A stretch of 6,941 nt of DNA from positions 1 through 6,941 of the forward strand of contig JAATVT010000162.1 of NCBI GenBank assembly GCA_014523685.1, read 5' to 3'. A program made the position numbers and the translations under genes. Positions 1 through 4,319 of this stretch are shown piece after piece (position 1 is the first letter of the stretch; the number at the start of each line of letters is the position of its first letter). This DNA comes from Nitrososphaerales archaeon TH5893. GTDB taxonomy: Archaea > Thermoproteota > Nitrososphaeria > Nitrososphaerales > Nitrososphaeraceae. The notes under the pieces are model-generated. The model saw only the letters and a list, made by a program, of their open reading frames with translations, ran no database searches and was not told the DNA's origin.

Positions 1-141
1 ATTAAGAGGGATTTATAACCTCTATTTAATGTATTATGTATGATATGAATATCTAGAGTACTTTTTCAAGATTAGAAAATATGTAGAAAATAGTCTATAA
101 GGAACGTTCATTCATGCCGGTACTACATTGCACTTACAATC

Positions 142-384
142 TTACAACTTATCTACAGGCTGGTCGGGATTTGATAGCAAGAGATTCCACACAGTTTCAA
201 GGTTTGCTGTAGTAAACTCTATGATTTCTAGCTTGAGCGTGAATGGATATGGATTACCTTTGACATCTACTCTCTCAAGTCCGAAAACCGGATCCGTCAC
301 ACCTGATAACATTGTGGCTAGGTTAGGCCCTGAGTATGGTAATGTAGAACCGTCAGAATGTTTCACTAAGATTTCTGACAGCAT
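142..384 (-). CDS. Small hypothetical protein, probably missing its native N-terminus
   Basis: An 80-residue protein of unknown function. It is a soluble mixed alpha/beta sequence with no membrane segment, signal peptide or cysteine cluster. It has a Gly/Pro/Asp-rich central part (PYSGPNL, GVTDPVFGLERVDV, KGNPYPF) and a helical, leucine-rich C-terminus ending DQPVDKL. The composition looks genuinely protein-like, whereas the opposite strand gives a Ser-rich reading of the same DNA that looks like a shadow. The ATG at 384 has no Shine-Dalgarno sequence and no TATA-like element at the usual distance, so it may not be the native start. An ATG at 418 in another frame reads MSTVNTVRLPK and would join this frame at residue 1 if one A were removed from the AAAAA run at 383-389, giving about 91 residues. 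Either the gene is slightly broken, or the run is a sequencing or assembly error. No family is recognised. Confidence that something here is or was coding is moderate. Confidence 0.5.
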   Translation of the reverse strand: MLSEILVKHSDGSTLPYSGPNLATMLSGVTDPVFGLERVDVKGNPYPFTLKLEIIEFTTANLETVWNLLLSNPDQPVDKL

Positions 385-420
385 TTTTGGGAAGTCTGAC
401 TGTATTCACAGTACTCATTT

Positions 421-832
421 AGGATCACGAATTCTTCTTCCGTAGCATATGGTTGTTAGATTTACCTCTTCAATTGTTCCACATACAATACTTTGGCTAG
501 TCACATCACACTACACCACTGAGGACCAGCATTCTTCAGTGTTGATGAGAAACCCCTATGCGAGGTACTATTCCATCTCCTGTAAACTTTGAATGTTACG
601 CTATAAATTGGGGGAATTACCATTAGGATCGAATATGACGATCTTGACAAATTTTTTCAATCATTGGCCACCGCATTCTAACAGTCATAGTACTAGTGGG
701 CATCTACTTCTCTGAAGACAAAGAAATACCTATGGCCAATTTGAGGATCAGCCAAATAGGGGTGGTCACTATGTGGAATGTATAAACTGGATCAAATCCC
801 TTTTTATTCACAGGTATTCAACCTACTAACGG
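421..832. other. Gene-poor stretch with possible coding remnants
   Basis: About 400 bases without a convincing gene. Minus-strand fragments read in a protein-like way for short runs. One ends at a TGA (415-417) that overlaps the alternative ATG of the small gene at 418 as ATGA, and its last residues are TTICYGRRIRDPK. Another, at 604-660, begins KKFVKIVIFDPNGN. All are interrupted by stops within 20-40 codons. I cannot tell decayed genes from chance. No tRNA, repeat or terminator stands out here. Confidence 0.35.
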
Positions 833-842
833 AAAAATTTTT
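833..842 (-). terminator. Possible oligo-U terminator after the zinc-finger gene
   Basis: Just past the TGA of the minus-strand zinc-finger gene, the sequence AAAAATTTTT gives five consecutive U in the minus-strand transcript. Archaeal RNA polymerase commonly stops at short U-tracts without a strong hairpin. The tract is short, so this is a weak call. Confidence 0.3.
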
Positions 843-845
843 ATT

Positions 846-1061
846 TCATCTGTGTCTTCGAAAATCCACTTTCTTTTTCTTCTCTTCTTGAATATGATGG
901 AGTCTATCTTTTTCGCGGAGAAACTGTGCTCCACAGTTCTGGCACTTGAGGATAGGTCTGTGGTGCACCTCGTTTGAATGTTTGATAAGTTGTTCGTGCG
1001 TATCAAATATGTCCTGGCAAATTTCGCAGCGGTTTTTCTTGCGAAAAAGTAGGAAACCCAT
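846..1061 (-). CDS. Small C2H2 zinc-finger protein (one full finger plus a half finger)
   Basis: A 71-residue basic protein, probably nucleic-acid or protein binding. Finger one is a textbook C2H2 unit: C12-x2-C15-x12-H28-x4-H33, with hydrophobic F19 and L25 in the expected core positions. The second unit begins the same way (C40-x2-C43, F47, L54, x12 to H56), but the fourth ligand is displaced: the next histidine is H70, 13 residues later, after a lysine-rich run at 61-64. It may therefore be a half finger or use H55/H56 plus a distant ligand. N-terminal residues 7-11 and the C-terminal tail are strongly basic. Small stand-alone C2H2 proteins are known from archaea, including Nitrososphaerota, and some are thought to be transcription regulators. 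A role in DNA binding is inference. The ATG at 1061 is chosen because a TATA-like ATATAA lies about 30 bases upstream. A longer frame on the same strand (818-1006) is a shadow. The gene is divergent from the CxxC protein at 1393. Confidence 0.85.
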   Translation of the reverse strand: MGFLLFRKKNRCEICQDIFDTHEQLIKHSNEVHHRPILKCQNCGAQFLREKDRLHHIQEEKKKKVDFRRHR

Positions 1062-1089
1062 ATCTCTACACTAAATAGGAATTTGTAAG

Positions 1090-1095
1090 ATATAA
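1090..1095 (-). promoter_or_regulatory. TATA-like element of the zinc-finger gene
   Basis: On the minus strand the sequence reads GGTTATATCTT, centred about 32 bases before the ATG at 1061. With usual archaeal spacing (about 26 bases from TATA box to start of transcription) the leader would be only some six bases. No Shine-Dalgarno sequence is visible, which fits leaderless or near-leaderless translation. Confidence 0.5.
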
Positions 1096-1182
1096 CCGAT
1101 TCCTTACCTTATCATAATATTTTTATTCCTATCTTGATCGTCTCTGATATGTAAACGACATGATCGTACCATTAAATTATGC

Positions 1183-1201
1183 AGCTATTGTTGAAATAGC
1201 T
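1183..1201. repeat. Perfect 7-bp inverted repeat in the divergent intergenic region
   Basis: AGCTATT, a five-base spacer GTTGA, then AATAGCT. The arms are perfect, so the site could be a dimeric operator or a small hairpin. It lies between the TATA-like elements of the zinc-finger gene and the plus-strand CxxC gene, where a regulator could act on both. The motif GCAGCTA recurs at 1251-1257. Confidence 0.45.
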
Positions 1202-1230
1202 ACGTGCATTTATATGCCGTATAGAAAATG

Positions 1231-1249
1231 ATAACTGAGTCATAACTGA
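1231..1249. repeat. Direct repeat ATAACTGA x2, 11-bp spacing
   Basis: ATAACTGA occurs at 1231-1238 and again at 1242-1249. The repeats start 11 bp apart, about one helical turn, so both copies face the same side of the DNA. The pair lies between two TATA-like stretches (CATTTATATG near 1208-1216 and AATTTATG near 1257-1264) upstream of the CxxC gene. An operator for cooperative binding is a reasonable inference. Confidence 0.45.
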
Positions 1250-1256
1250 CGCAGCT

Positions 1257-1264
1257 AATTTATG
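1257..1264 (+). promoter_or_regulatory. Possible TATA-like element upstream of the CxxC gene
   Basis: AATTTATG would place transcription start at about 1285-1290. That would be near-leaderless for the upstream ATG at 1300, or a leader of roughly 105 bases for the preferred ATG at 1393. A second candidate, TTTATATG near 1209-1216, would start transcription about 50 bases earlier. The choice is uncertain. Confidence 0.35.
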
Positions 1265-1392
1265 TGCAAACTATTCAGGAGCACCATTAACATAAAATAA
1301 TGGAGAGTACTCTGGTAAATATCCCTTTACCTCTTAGTCACTTCCTATCAACAAATACACACATGTTCACGTTGACACTTCTGTACATATCA

Positions 1393-1599
1393 ATGATTAA
1401 TTGTAAACATTGTGATGTCGATGCCTACTACAGGATTTCTATTGAAGATTTCAATAACGTAGATTCGTATAGTGCTGATCTATGTATAAAATGCATCCGG
1501 GCAGAAGCTTTGAGAGCTATCGGAGACTTGCCGACAACAAAATCCCTGAAGATAGAACCTCTATTTTCCGTCATTACTCCGTCTATTTCTTCTACGTAG
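1393..1599 (+). CDS. Small protein with two CxxC pairs, putative zinc-binding protein
   Basis: A 68-residue protein starting MINCKHCD. It carries two cysteine pairs, C4-x2-C7 and C32-x2-C35 (LCIKCI), separated by 24 residues. This is the geometry of a four-cysteine zinc site. Between them lies a mixed strand/helix segment (AYYRISIEDFNNVD). An EALRAIGDLP helix follows the second pair, and the C-terminal 20 residues are low in structure. The same frame opens earlier, at ATG 1300, giving 99 residues. The added 31 residues are hydrophobic and do not resemble a clean signal peptide, and a conserved-looking domain beginning at the first CxxC favours the 1393 start. On the other hand, a TATA-like element at 1257-1264 sits better for 1300, so the start is unsettled. 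Function is unknown: it could be a small regulator or an adaptor. It is divergent from the C2H2 gene, which suggests the two small zinc proteins share a control region. Confidence 0.6.
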   Translation: MINCKHCDVDAYYRISIEDFNNVDSYSADLCIKCIRAEALRAIGDLPTTKSLKIEPLFSVITPSISST

Positions 1600-1601
1600 A
1601 A
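1590..1601. repeat. 12-bp perfect palindrome over the stop codon
   Basis: TTCTACGTAGAA is a perfect 12-bp palindrome that includes the TAG stop of the CxxC gene. It may be coincidence, a small hairpin at the 3' end of the transcript, or a protein-binding site. Confidence 0.3.
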
Positions 1602-1802
1602 AATGTTGTTCCATCATTGGGTTAGTAAAAATCTGGGCTGACCTTCAAATCCGAGATTCAAAGGTTCCTAATCAAGATAGCCCCATTTTACGCACAAGCG
1701 CATGGCTCATTATGCCATATTACCTCATTCTCATTATTAGAAGCATGATCATTAACAAAAGCTCGACAATTAGGATTATTCGGCCTAGATTTTAGATTGA
1801 TG

Positions 1803-1824
1803 TATGGTATACCTATGGTATACC
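1803..1824. repeat. Tandem 11-bp repeat containing palindromic GGTATACC twice
   Basis: Two exact tandem copies of TATGGTATACC. Each contains the 8-bp palindrome GGTATACC (1806-1813 and 1817-1824). The centres are 11 bp apart, about one helical turn, and the two palindromes with their 3-bp spacer also form a larger near-perfect inverted repeat. This is what an operator for a cooperatively binding dimeric regulator looks like. It lies about 270 bases upstream of the secreted-protein gene and about 200 downstream of the CxxC gene, so its target is not obvious. Confidence 0.5.
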
Positions 1825-1878
1825 TAATTACGACAATAGGGGCATCAAAATTCGAATTTTTCTGGGATAGGCAGTTTC

Positions 1879-1949
1879 GTCTTATTTGTTAAGATTAAGT
1901 TGCCATGCTTATTTCACTTTTAATGTCTGTGCAGTCTTATTTGTTAAGA
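1879..1949. repeat. 16-bp direct repeat, copies 55 bp apart
   Basis: GTCTTATTTGTTAAGA occurs at 1879-1894 and again at 1934-1949. A GCAG precedes both copies (1871-1874 with four extra bases before the repeat; 1931-1934 overlapping its first base), and both are followed by a T within two bases. A looser match (GCTTATTT) lies between them at 1907-1914. The repeat has no inverted arms of its own. It could be a double binding site upstream of the secreted-protein gene or the trace of a small duplication. Confidence 0.45.
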
Positions 1950-2068
1950 ATCTAAACATAACATGATTCTATTTATTCCATTAATCTCTTGAATGACTAA
2001 AAGAGAGGGAGATTTTTGTTCTACGAAATTTGACCCCATTATATTATAGCACTAGCTTTCTAAATTGC

Positions 2069-2075
2069 AATATAG
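2069..2075 (+). promoter_or_regulatory. TATA-like element of the secreted-protein gene
   Basis: AATATAG is centred about 25 bases before the GTG at 2097. This predicts transcription starting at or next to the start codon, that is a leaderless mRNA. It is the main reason for accepting a GTG start here. Confidence 0.5.
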
Positions 2076-2096
2076 GTGTGTGAACTTCCTTAGTAT

Positions 2097-2306
2097 GTGG
2101 CATTGAGCAAGAAAATAGTATTGGTAATAATAACCATCATGGCTACAATTGGATTGATGGGTCATAATGTCCTAGGGATACATGTATACGCTGACGAATC
2201 AGAAACAAATACTGAACAAGATATAAAGCAAAAAAATGTATGTAGTGGTTTCGCAATATGTAGCAACATCGCCGATAACCTAATAGAAAGTGGAATTCTC
2301 CGTTAG
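2097..2306 (+). CDS. Small secreted or membrane-anchored protein with a Cys pair
   Basis: A 69-residue protein starting at GTG. The N-terminus is a clear Sec-type signal: basic K5-K6, a hydrophobic stretch from about residue 7 to 28, and a likely signal peptidase site after HVYA (between A32 and D33). The mature part would be only about 37 residues. It is polar and acidic at first (DESETNTEQD), then has two cysteines six residues apart (C49 and C55, CSGFAIC), which could form a small disulfide loop outside the cell. It ends in a short amphipathic segment. Small exported proteins with a Cys pair and Asn/Gln-rich flanks are common in soil Nitrososphaerota, but this recollection is of a general type, not an identified family. 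An ATG at 2095 is out of frame. If the signal is not cleaved, the protein would be a single-pass anchor. Function is unknown. Confidence 0.65.
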   Translation: MALSKKIVLVIITIMATIGLMGHNVLGIHVYADESETNTEQDIKQKNVCSGFAICSNIADNLIESGILR

Positions 2307-2318
2307 TGACTTCCATCA

Positions 2319-2340
2319 TTTTTACCTTTTTCTTCTTTAT
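2319..2340 (+). terminator. Pyrimidine-rich terminator after the secreted-protein gene
   Basis: Starting 12 bases after the TAG, the plus strand reads TTTTTACCTTTTTCTTCTTTAT, with two T5 runs and a T3. Successive U-tracts without a hairpin are the usual archaeal intrinsic terminator. Confidence 0.5.
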
Positions 2341-2477
2341 TACAGAAATGGAATATTTGTTTGCTTTACTGCACCCCAGGTTCTACAAAAATGTATGATC
2401 CAATTAGGTGTAGACCGAGGTGACATGAATGAAATGAAATCATTTTTCATCCAAAGCTATCTAGTTTGACTCTACGT
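2341..2477. other. Intergenic region between the secreted protein and the microprotein candidate
   Basis: No supported gene. A 59-codon frame opens at GTG 2290 and closes at 2469. Its last 30 residues (for example CMIQLGVDRGDMNEMK) look protein-like, but its beginning overlaps the secreted gene and runs through the terminator, so I treat it as chance or a remnant. Confidence 0.3.
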
Positions 2478-2488
2478 GTTTTTATAAT
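2478..2488 (+). promoter_or_regulatory. TATA-like element of the microprotein candidate
   Basis: The stretch TTTTTATAAT lies about 20 bases upstream of the ATG at 2502 and is one of the better TATA-like matches in the window. Transcription would start at or very near that ATG. Confidence 0.45.
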
Positions 2489-2501
2489 CTTTCTTGAAGT
2501 G

Positions 2502-2603
2502 ATGCCTATAACTTATGAAACAACAACCGTAAAGCTAATACAAAGAAAACTAGTCATACGGGTGTTGAATCTTGTCTCTAAATTACGCGCTGAAGGAAAA
2601 TAG
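2502..2603 (+). CDS. Possible 33-residue basic helical microprotein
   Basis: A short frame from ATG to TAG encoding a 33-residue protein beginning MPITYETTTVKLIQRK. From about residue 9 onward it has an amphipathic helical pattern: hydrophobic V/L/I positions alternate with K11, R15, K16, R20, K27 and R29, and the tail is RAEGK. Net charge is strongly positive. The support is a strong TATA-like element about 20 bases upstream (leaderless arrangement), a normal ATG, and a non-random residue pattern. There is no homology evidence, and a frame of this length can arise by chance. If real, it could bind nucleic acid, membranes or a partner protein through a coiled helix. It could also be the preserved N-terminus of a longer decayed gene, as no continuing frame is seen after the stop. 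Confidence 0.35.
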   Translation: MPITYETTTVKLIQRKLVIRVLNLVSKLRAEGK

Positions 2604-2771
2604 AATAAAAGCATTATGAAAGATAGGAAGATTTGTTAAAAAAAATTTCTGCTGCTGGGATTACCTAGTGATTGTTCAGGATGATAAGGCATTGACCGAG
2701 ATAGATACAACACATGTTCCATAAAAATATCAAGACACAGGGGAAATGTTTGCTCGTAATCAGTAGCTGTT
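2604..2771. other. Intergenic region, nothing identified
   Basis: An A8 run at 2639-2646 and an AT-rich CATAAAAATATC at 2720-2731 are visible. The latter could serve as a promoter for the small frame at 2772, but the distance is rather long. No gene or structured RNA is recognised. Confidence 0.3.
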
Positions 2772-2924
2772 ATGAACTACCATCACCTTAGGATGATTGA
2801 TATGCGCAATAGTCAGATTGAAAGTTTCAATAATGTTGAAGTACCTCTGACGTCGTGTTATGACAGAACCTACATAATCCCCCGTTGCCATTTTGGAAAT
2901 TCTTGGAAACAACCTGACAAATGA
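2772..2924 (+). CDS. Doubtful 50-residue ORF overlapping the membrane-protein start (ATGA)
   Basis: A frame from ATG 2772 to TGA 2922-2924, 50 residues, starting MNYHHLRMIDMRNSQIE and ending NSWKQPDK. It has two cysteines (residues 29 and 39) and no membrane segment. Its stop overlaps the ATG of the membrane-protein gene as ATGA, the usual mark of translational coupling. The membrane-protein gene itself has no good TATA-like element right upstream, so a shared transcript starting further up would make sense. Against it, the opposite strand of the same segment also has an open frame (2760-2891, 43 residues, starting MATGDYVGSVI), so at least one is chance. No homology is recognised. Confidence 0.22.
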   Translation: MNYHHLRMIDMRNSQIESFNNVEVPLTSCYDRTYIIPRCHFGNSWKQPDK

Positions 2925-3406
2925 CTGTTGCAATTCAGAAAATTTTAAGCTTTTGGACGAGATATGAAAACCTTAACCTAAAGATAACCTTCATACTTAT
3001 CTCTTTACAGATACTACACCTATACTGGCTTACGGCAGACGTGGTCCTTCAGCGAATATTCGGCCAAAGCTACCTCGGACTGCCAAAAGAACTAATACCT
3101 TTATTCATTGTCGTAGACTATGTTGAGATTCCTGCATTGGTGTCAGGAATTACATTTTATTTATTTAGCATTTTTAAGGGCGAACCTAATCCCAGGAAAA
3201 ATATGATTTTCTTGGCATTGTTGGCAATACAAGTAGTTCATATATTTTGGATAACAGACGAGATTGTATACGAATCACTTCTGGACAATGATCTCGTAAA
3301 GTTTCCCCCATACCTCGCGTGGATTGCAATACTCATAGACTATCTAGAAATACCAGTTATGGTTGATCTATTTTTTAAGACATTCAAGATTAAGAAGAAT
3401 AAATAA
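2921..3406 (+). CDS. Four-helix integral membrane protein with internal tandem duplication
   Basis: A 161-residue protein with four predicted membrane helices, at about 20-42, 57-84, 94-117 and 130-152. The two halves are related by an exact 74-residue offset without gaps. H33/H107, W36/W110, T38/T112, D40/E114, P55/P129, D66/D140, Y67/Y141, E69/E143, I70/I144 and P71/P145 all pair, and about 30% of positions are identical over residues 22-75. Each half therefore has a helix with HxxWxT plus an acidic residue and a helix with DYxEIP. Repeated His, Asp and Glu inside membrane helices suggest a polar site, perhaps for a metal or cofactor, but this is inference. No enzyme or transporter family is recognised. 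The N-terminus (K7, R14) and the C-terminal tail (KIKKNK) are basic, which would put both ends in the cytoplasm. The start is ATG 2921, with no Shine-Dalgarno sequence. It converges on the minus-strand gene at 3579. Confidence 0.85.
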   Translation: MTVAIQKILSFWTRYENLNLKITFILISLQILHLYWLTADVVLQRIFGQSYLGLPKELIPLFIVVDYVEIPALVSGITFYLFSIFKGEPNPRKNMIFLALLAIQVVHIFWITDEIVYESLLDNDLVKFPPYLAWIAILIDYLEIPVMVDLFFKTFKIKKNK

Positions 3407-3530
3407 TCAACAATCCAAATGAGATCTAACTCGTCCAGGTATCATGACTGCATGCTCGCCATATTCACCTATCGTCTCGTGAATAGTTCTGATTTGGATA
3501 AACAATCCTGCATCATAAATGACATTATAA

Positions 3531-3563
3531 CCTGATCAGGATCAAAAAAACTTCAACAAAAAA
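3531..3563 (-). terminator. Oligo-U terminator of the 206-residue gene
   Basis: Reading the minus strand after the TAA of the 206-residue gene, there are a T6 run (3558-3563) and a T7 run (3544-3550), followed by the perfect palindrome CCTGATCAGG (3531-3540). Two long U-tracts in tandem make a strong archaeal intrinsic terminator. It sits in the convergent gap to the membrane-protein gene. Confidence 0.6.
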
Positions 3564-3578
3564 TTAGAATGCATATTC

Positions 3579-4199
3579 CTAACTTAGCATAACTATAGTA
3601 GAATAACCCCGCCTTTCCAACACGGACTCGTTGGAAATTTCCTCAACAACGATTGTAAATGATATTAGATCATTTTTCAGACATTGTGTGGCGTCAAGAA
3701 TTACGAAATCATCCAATACGTCCACAGCTCTCGCAATATCCTCGCTTACCACAAAATTTACTTGACAACTTGAATTCAACAAGAATAATTGGTCTTTATG
3801 ATAATTTCCTATTCGAATAAGATGACCTGGTTTTGGCGACGCTTTTACATTGACCTTTAGCTTCCCCACTTGATGGTATGTATATCTTATTGACTGACCT
3901 ACCAGCACTTCAAATTTGAAGGGATACCCTGCTGTAAGCTCAGCCATTTTATTAATGCCGTCGTTCATGGCAATATCAACTTTCTTGATTGTATCCGTGT
4001 ATTTTGTTATCCACTCATTAGTGGTTTCAACTACCTTCTCTATAGATGCCTTTCTGGATTTAGCTTCTTCTGGACTCAGATTATACTTGTCAACCCAACC
4101 CTTATAATCACTACTTATTTCGACTATGAACTCACTACACGTTCCCTGATAATCTTGGATGTCAGTTGCTCTTTCAGAATCTCTATCACTGGCAAACAT
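3579..4199 (-). CDS. Hypothetical protein, helical N-terminal half and beta-rich C-terminal half
   Basis: A 206-residue soluble protein that I do not recognise. Residues 1-20 are charged and probably flexible (DRDSERATD). About 22-90 look helical and amphipathic, with possible coiled-coil character (SPEEAKSRKASIEKVVETTNEW). About 92-187 alternate as beta strands (FKFEVLV, KLKVNVKA, QVNFVVS, ISFTIVVEE). There are three isolated cysteines (21, 145, 173), no membrane segment and no signal peptide. The ATG at 4199 is the first in-frame start after an in-frame TAG at 4209-4211. It has no clear Shine-Dalgarno sequence. Directly upstream, another frame (ATG 4294) encodes 32 protein-like residues that run into this ORF exactly at its start, differing by one base. 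The annotated product may therefore be an N-terminally truncated version of a protein of about 238 residues. The gene ends at two U-tracts in the convergent gap. Confidence 0.75.
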   Translation of the reverse strand: MFASDRDSERATDIQDYQGTCSEFIVEISSDYKGWVDKYNLSPEEAKSRKASIEKVVETTNEWITKYTDTIKKVDIAMNDGINKMAELTAGYPFKFEVLVGQSIRYTYHQVGKLKVNVKASPKPGHLIRIGNYHKDQLFLLNSSCQVNFVVSEDIARAVDVLDDFVILDATQCLKNDLISFTIVVEEISNESVLERRGYSTIVMLS

Positions 4200-4294
4200 G
4201 GGACTGGTCTACTTTCAATTTCATCAGATATTGCCACTAATAAATTTGCGTCACTATCGTGATATCTAACAATACAAGATACCTTCCCATGCAT
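4200..4294 (-). pseudogene. Frame-broken N-terminal extension of the 206-residue gene (candidate)
   Basis: From ATG 4294 the minus strand reads MHGKVSCIVRYHDSDANLL, then VAISDEIESRPVP, reaching the ATG of the downstream ORF at 4199. In this frame translation would continue 24 more residues to a TAG at 4124-4126, overlapping the downstream gene. One base inserted near CCC (4200-4202) would fuse both into about 238 residues. Residue composition and codon choice (AGA, ATA, GAT, GAA) look coding up to the junction. Explanations are a real frameshift mutation, a sequencing or assembly error in the C run, programmed frameshifting, or a separate small overlapping gene of 56 residues. Homologues would decide. 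Confidence 0.4.
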
Positions 4295-4313
4295 TATAGT
4301 CTGCTAGATAAGG

Positions 4314-4319
4314 AATAAA
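4314..4319 (-). promoter_or_regulatory. Possible TATA-like element upstream of the 206-residue gene region
   Basis: The minus strand reads GTTTATTCCTTAT, with TTTATT centred about 22 bases before ATG 4294 and about 117 before ATG 4199. This suits transcription starting near 4290-4294. It gives mild support to a gene beginning upstream of the 206-residue ORF. Confidence 0.3.

Larger units (their letters stand above)
1602..2068. other. Intergenic region with several short repeats
   Basis: No convincing gene. An imperfect hairpin lies at 1641-1665: arms ACCTT/AAGGT, an internal mismatch, then AATC/GATT with a three-base loop. It may mark the 3' end of the CxxC transcript. Two further repeat structures are listed separately. 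A TCTCTT/AAGAGA inverted repeat (1985-1990 and 2001-2006), followed by a T-run at 2013-2017, resembles a weak terminator, but no plus-strand gene precedes it closely. Confidence 0.4.

Noticed and set aside
5..23. AGAGG/CCTCT hairpin at the left edge
   Set aside because: Only five base pairs with a nine-base loop and no adjacent gene end within the window. It is within chance expectation.
128..445. 105-residue plus-strand frame opening at TTG
   Set aside because: Antisense to the more protein-like 80-residue minus-strand frame. It has a Ser-rich composition typical of a shadow, a non-ATG start and no promoter-like element.
818..1006. 62-residue minus-strand frame overlapping the zinc-finger gene
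   Set aside because: It covers the same DNA as the C2H2 gene in another frame. The canonical finger spacing proves the other frame is the coding one.
2290..2469. 59-codon plus-strand frame following the secreted-protein gene
   Set aside because: It starts inside the preceding gene and reads through its poly-pyrimidine terminator. Only its last part looks protein-like.
2760..2891. 43-residue minus-strand frame opposite the 2772-2924 frame
   Set aside because: It has no promoter-like element and a chance-like composition. The opposite strand has the ATGA overlap, which is slightly better support.
3916..4107. 63-residue plus-strand frame inside the 206-residue gene
   Set aside because: Hydrophobic antisense shadow with no start signals.
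4151..4233. UGAUGA and CUGA strings on the minus strand resembling C and D boxes of a guide RNA
   Set aside because: They lie inside the coding region of the 206-residue gene and its extension. The boxes lack terminal stems and the internal D' box is not convincing.
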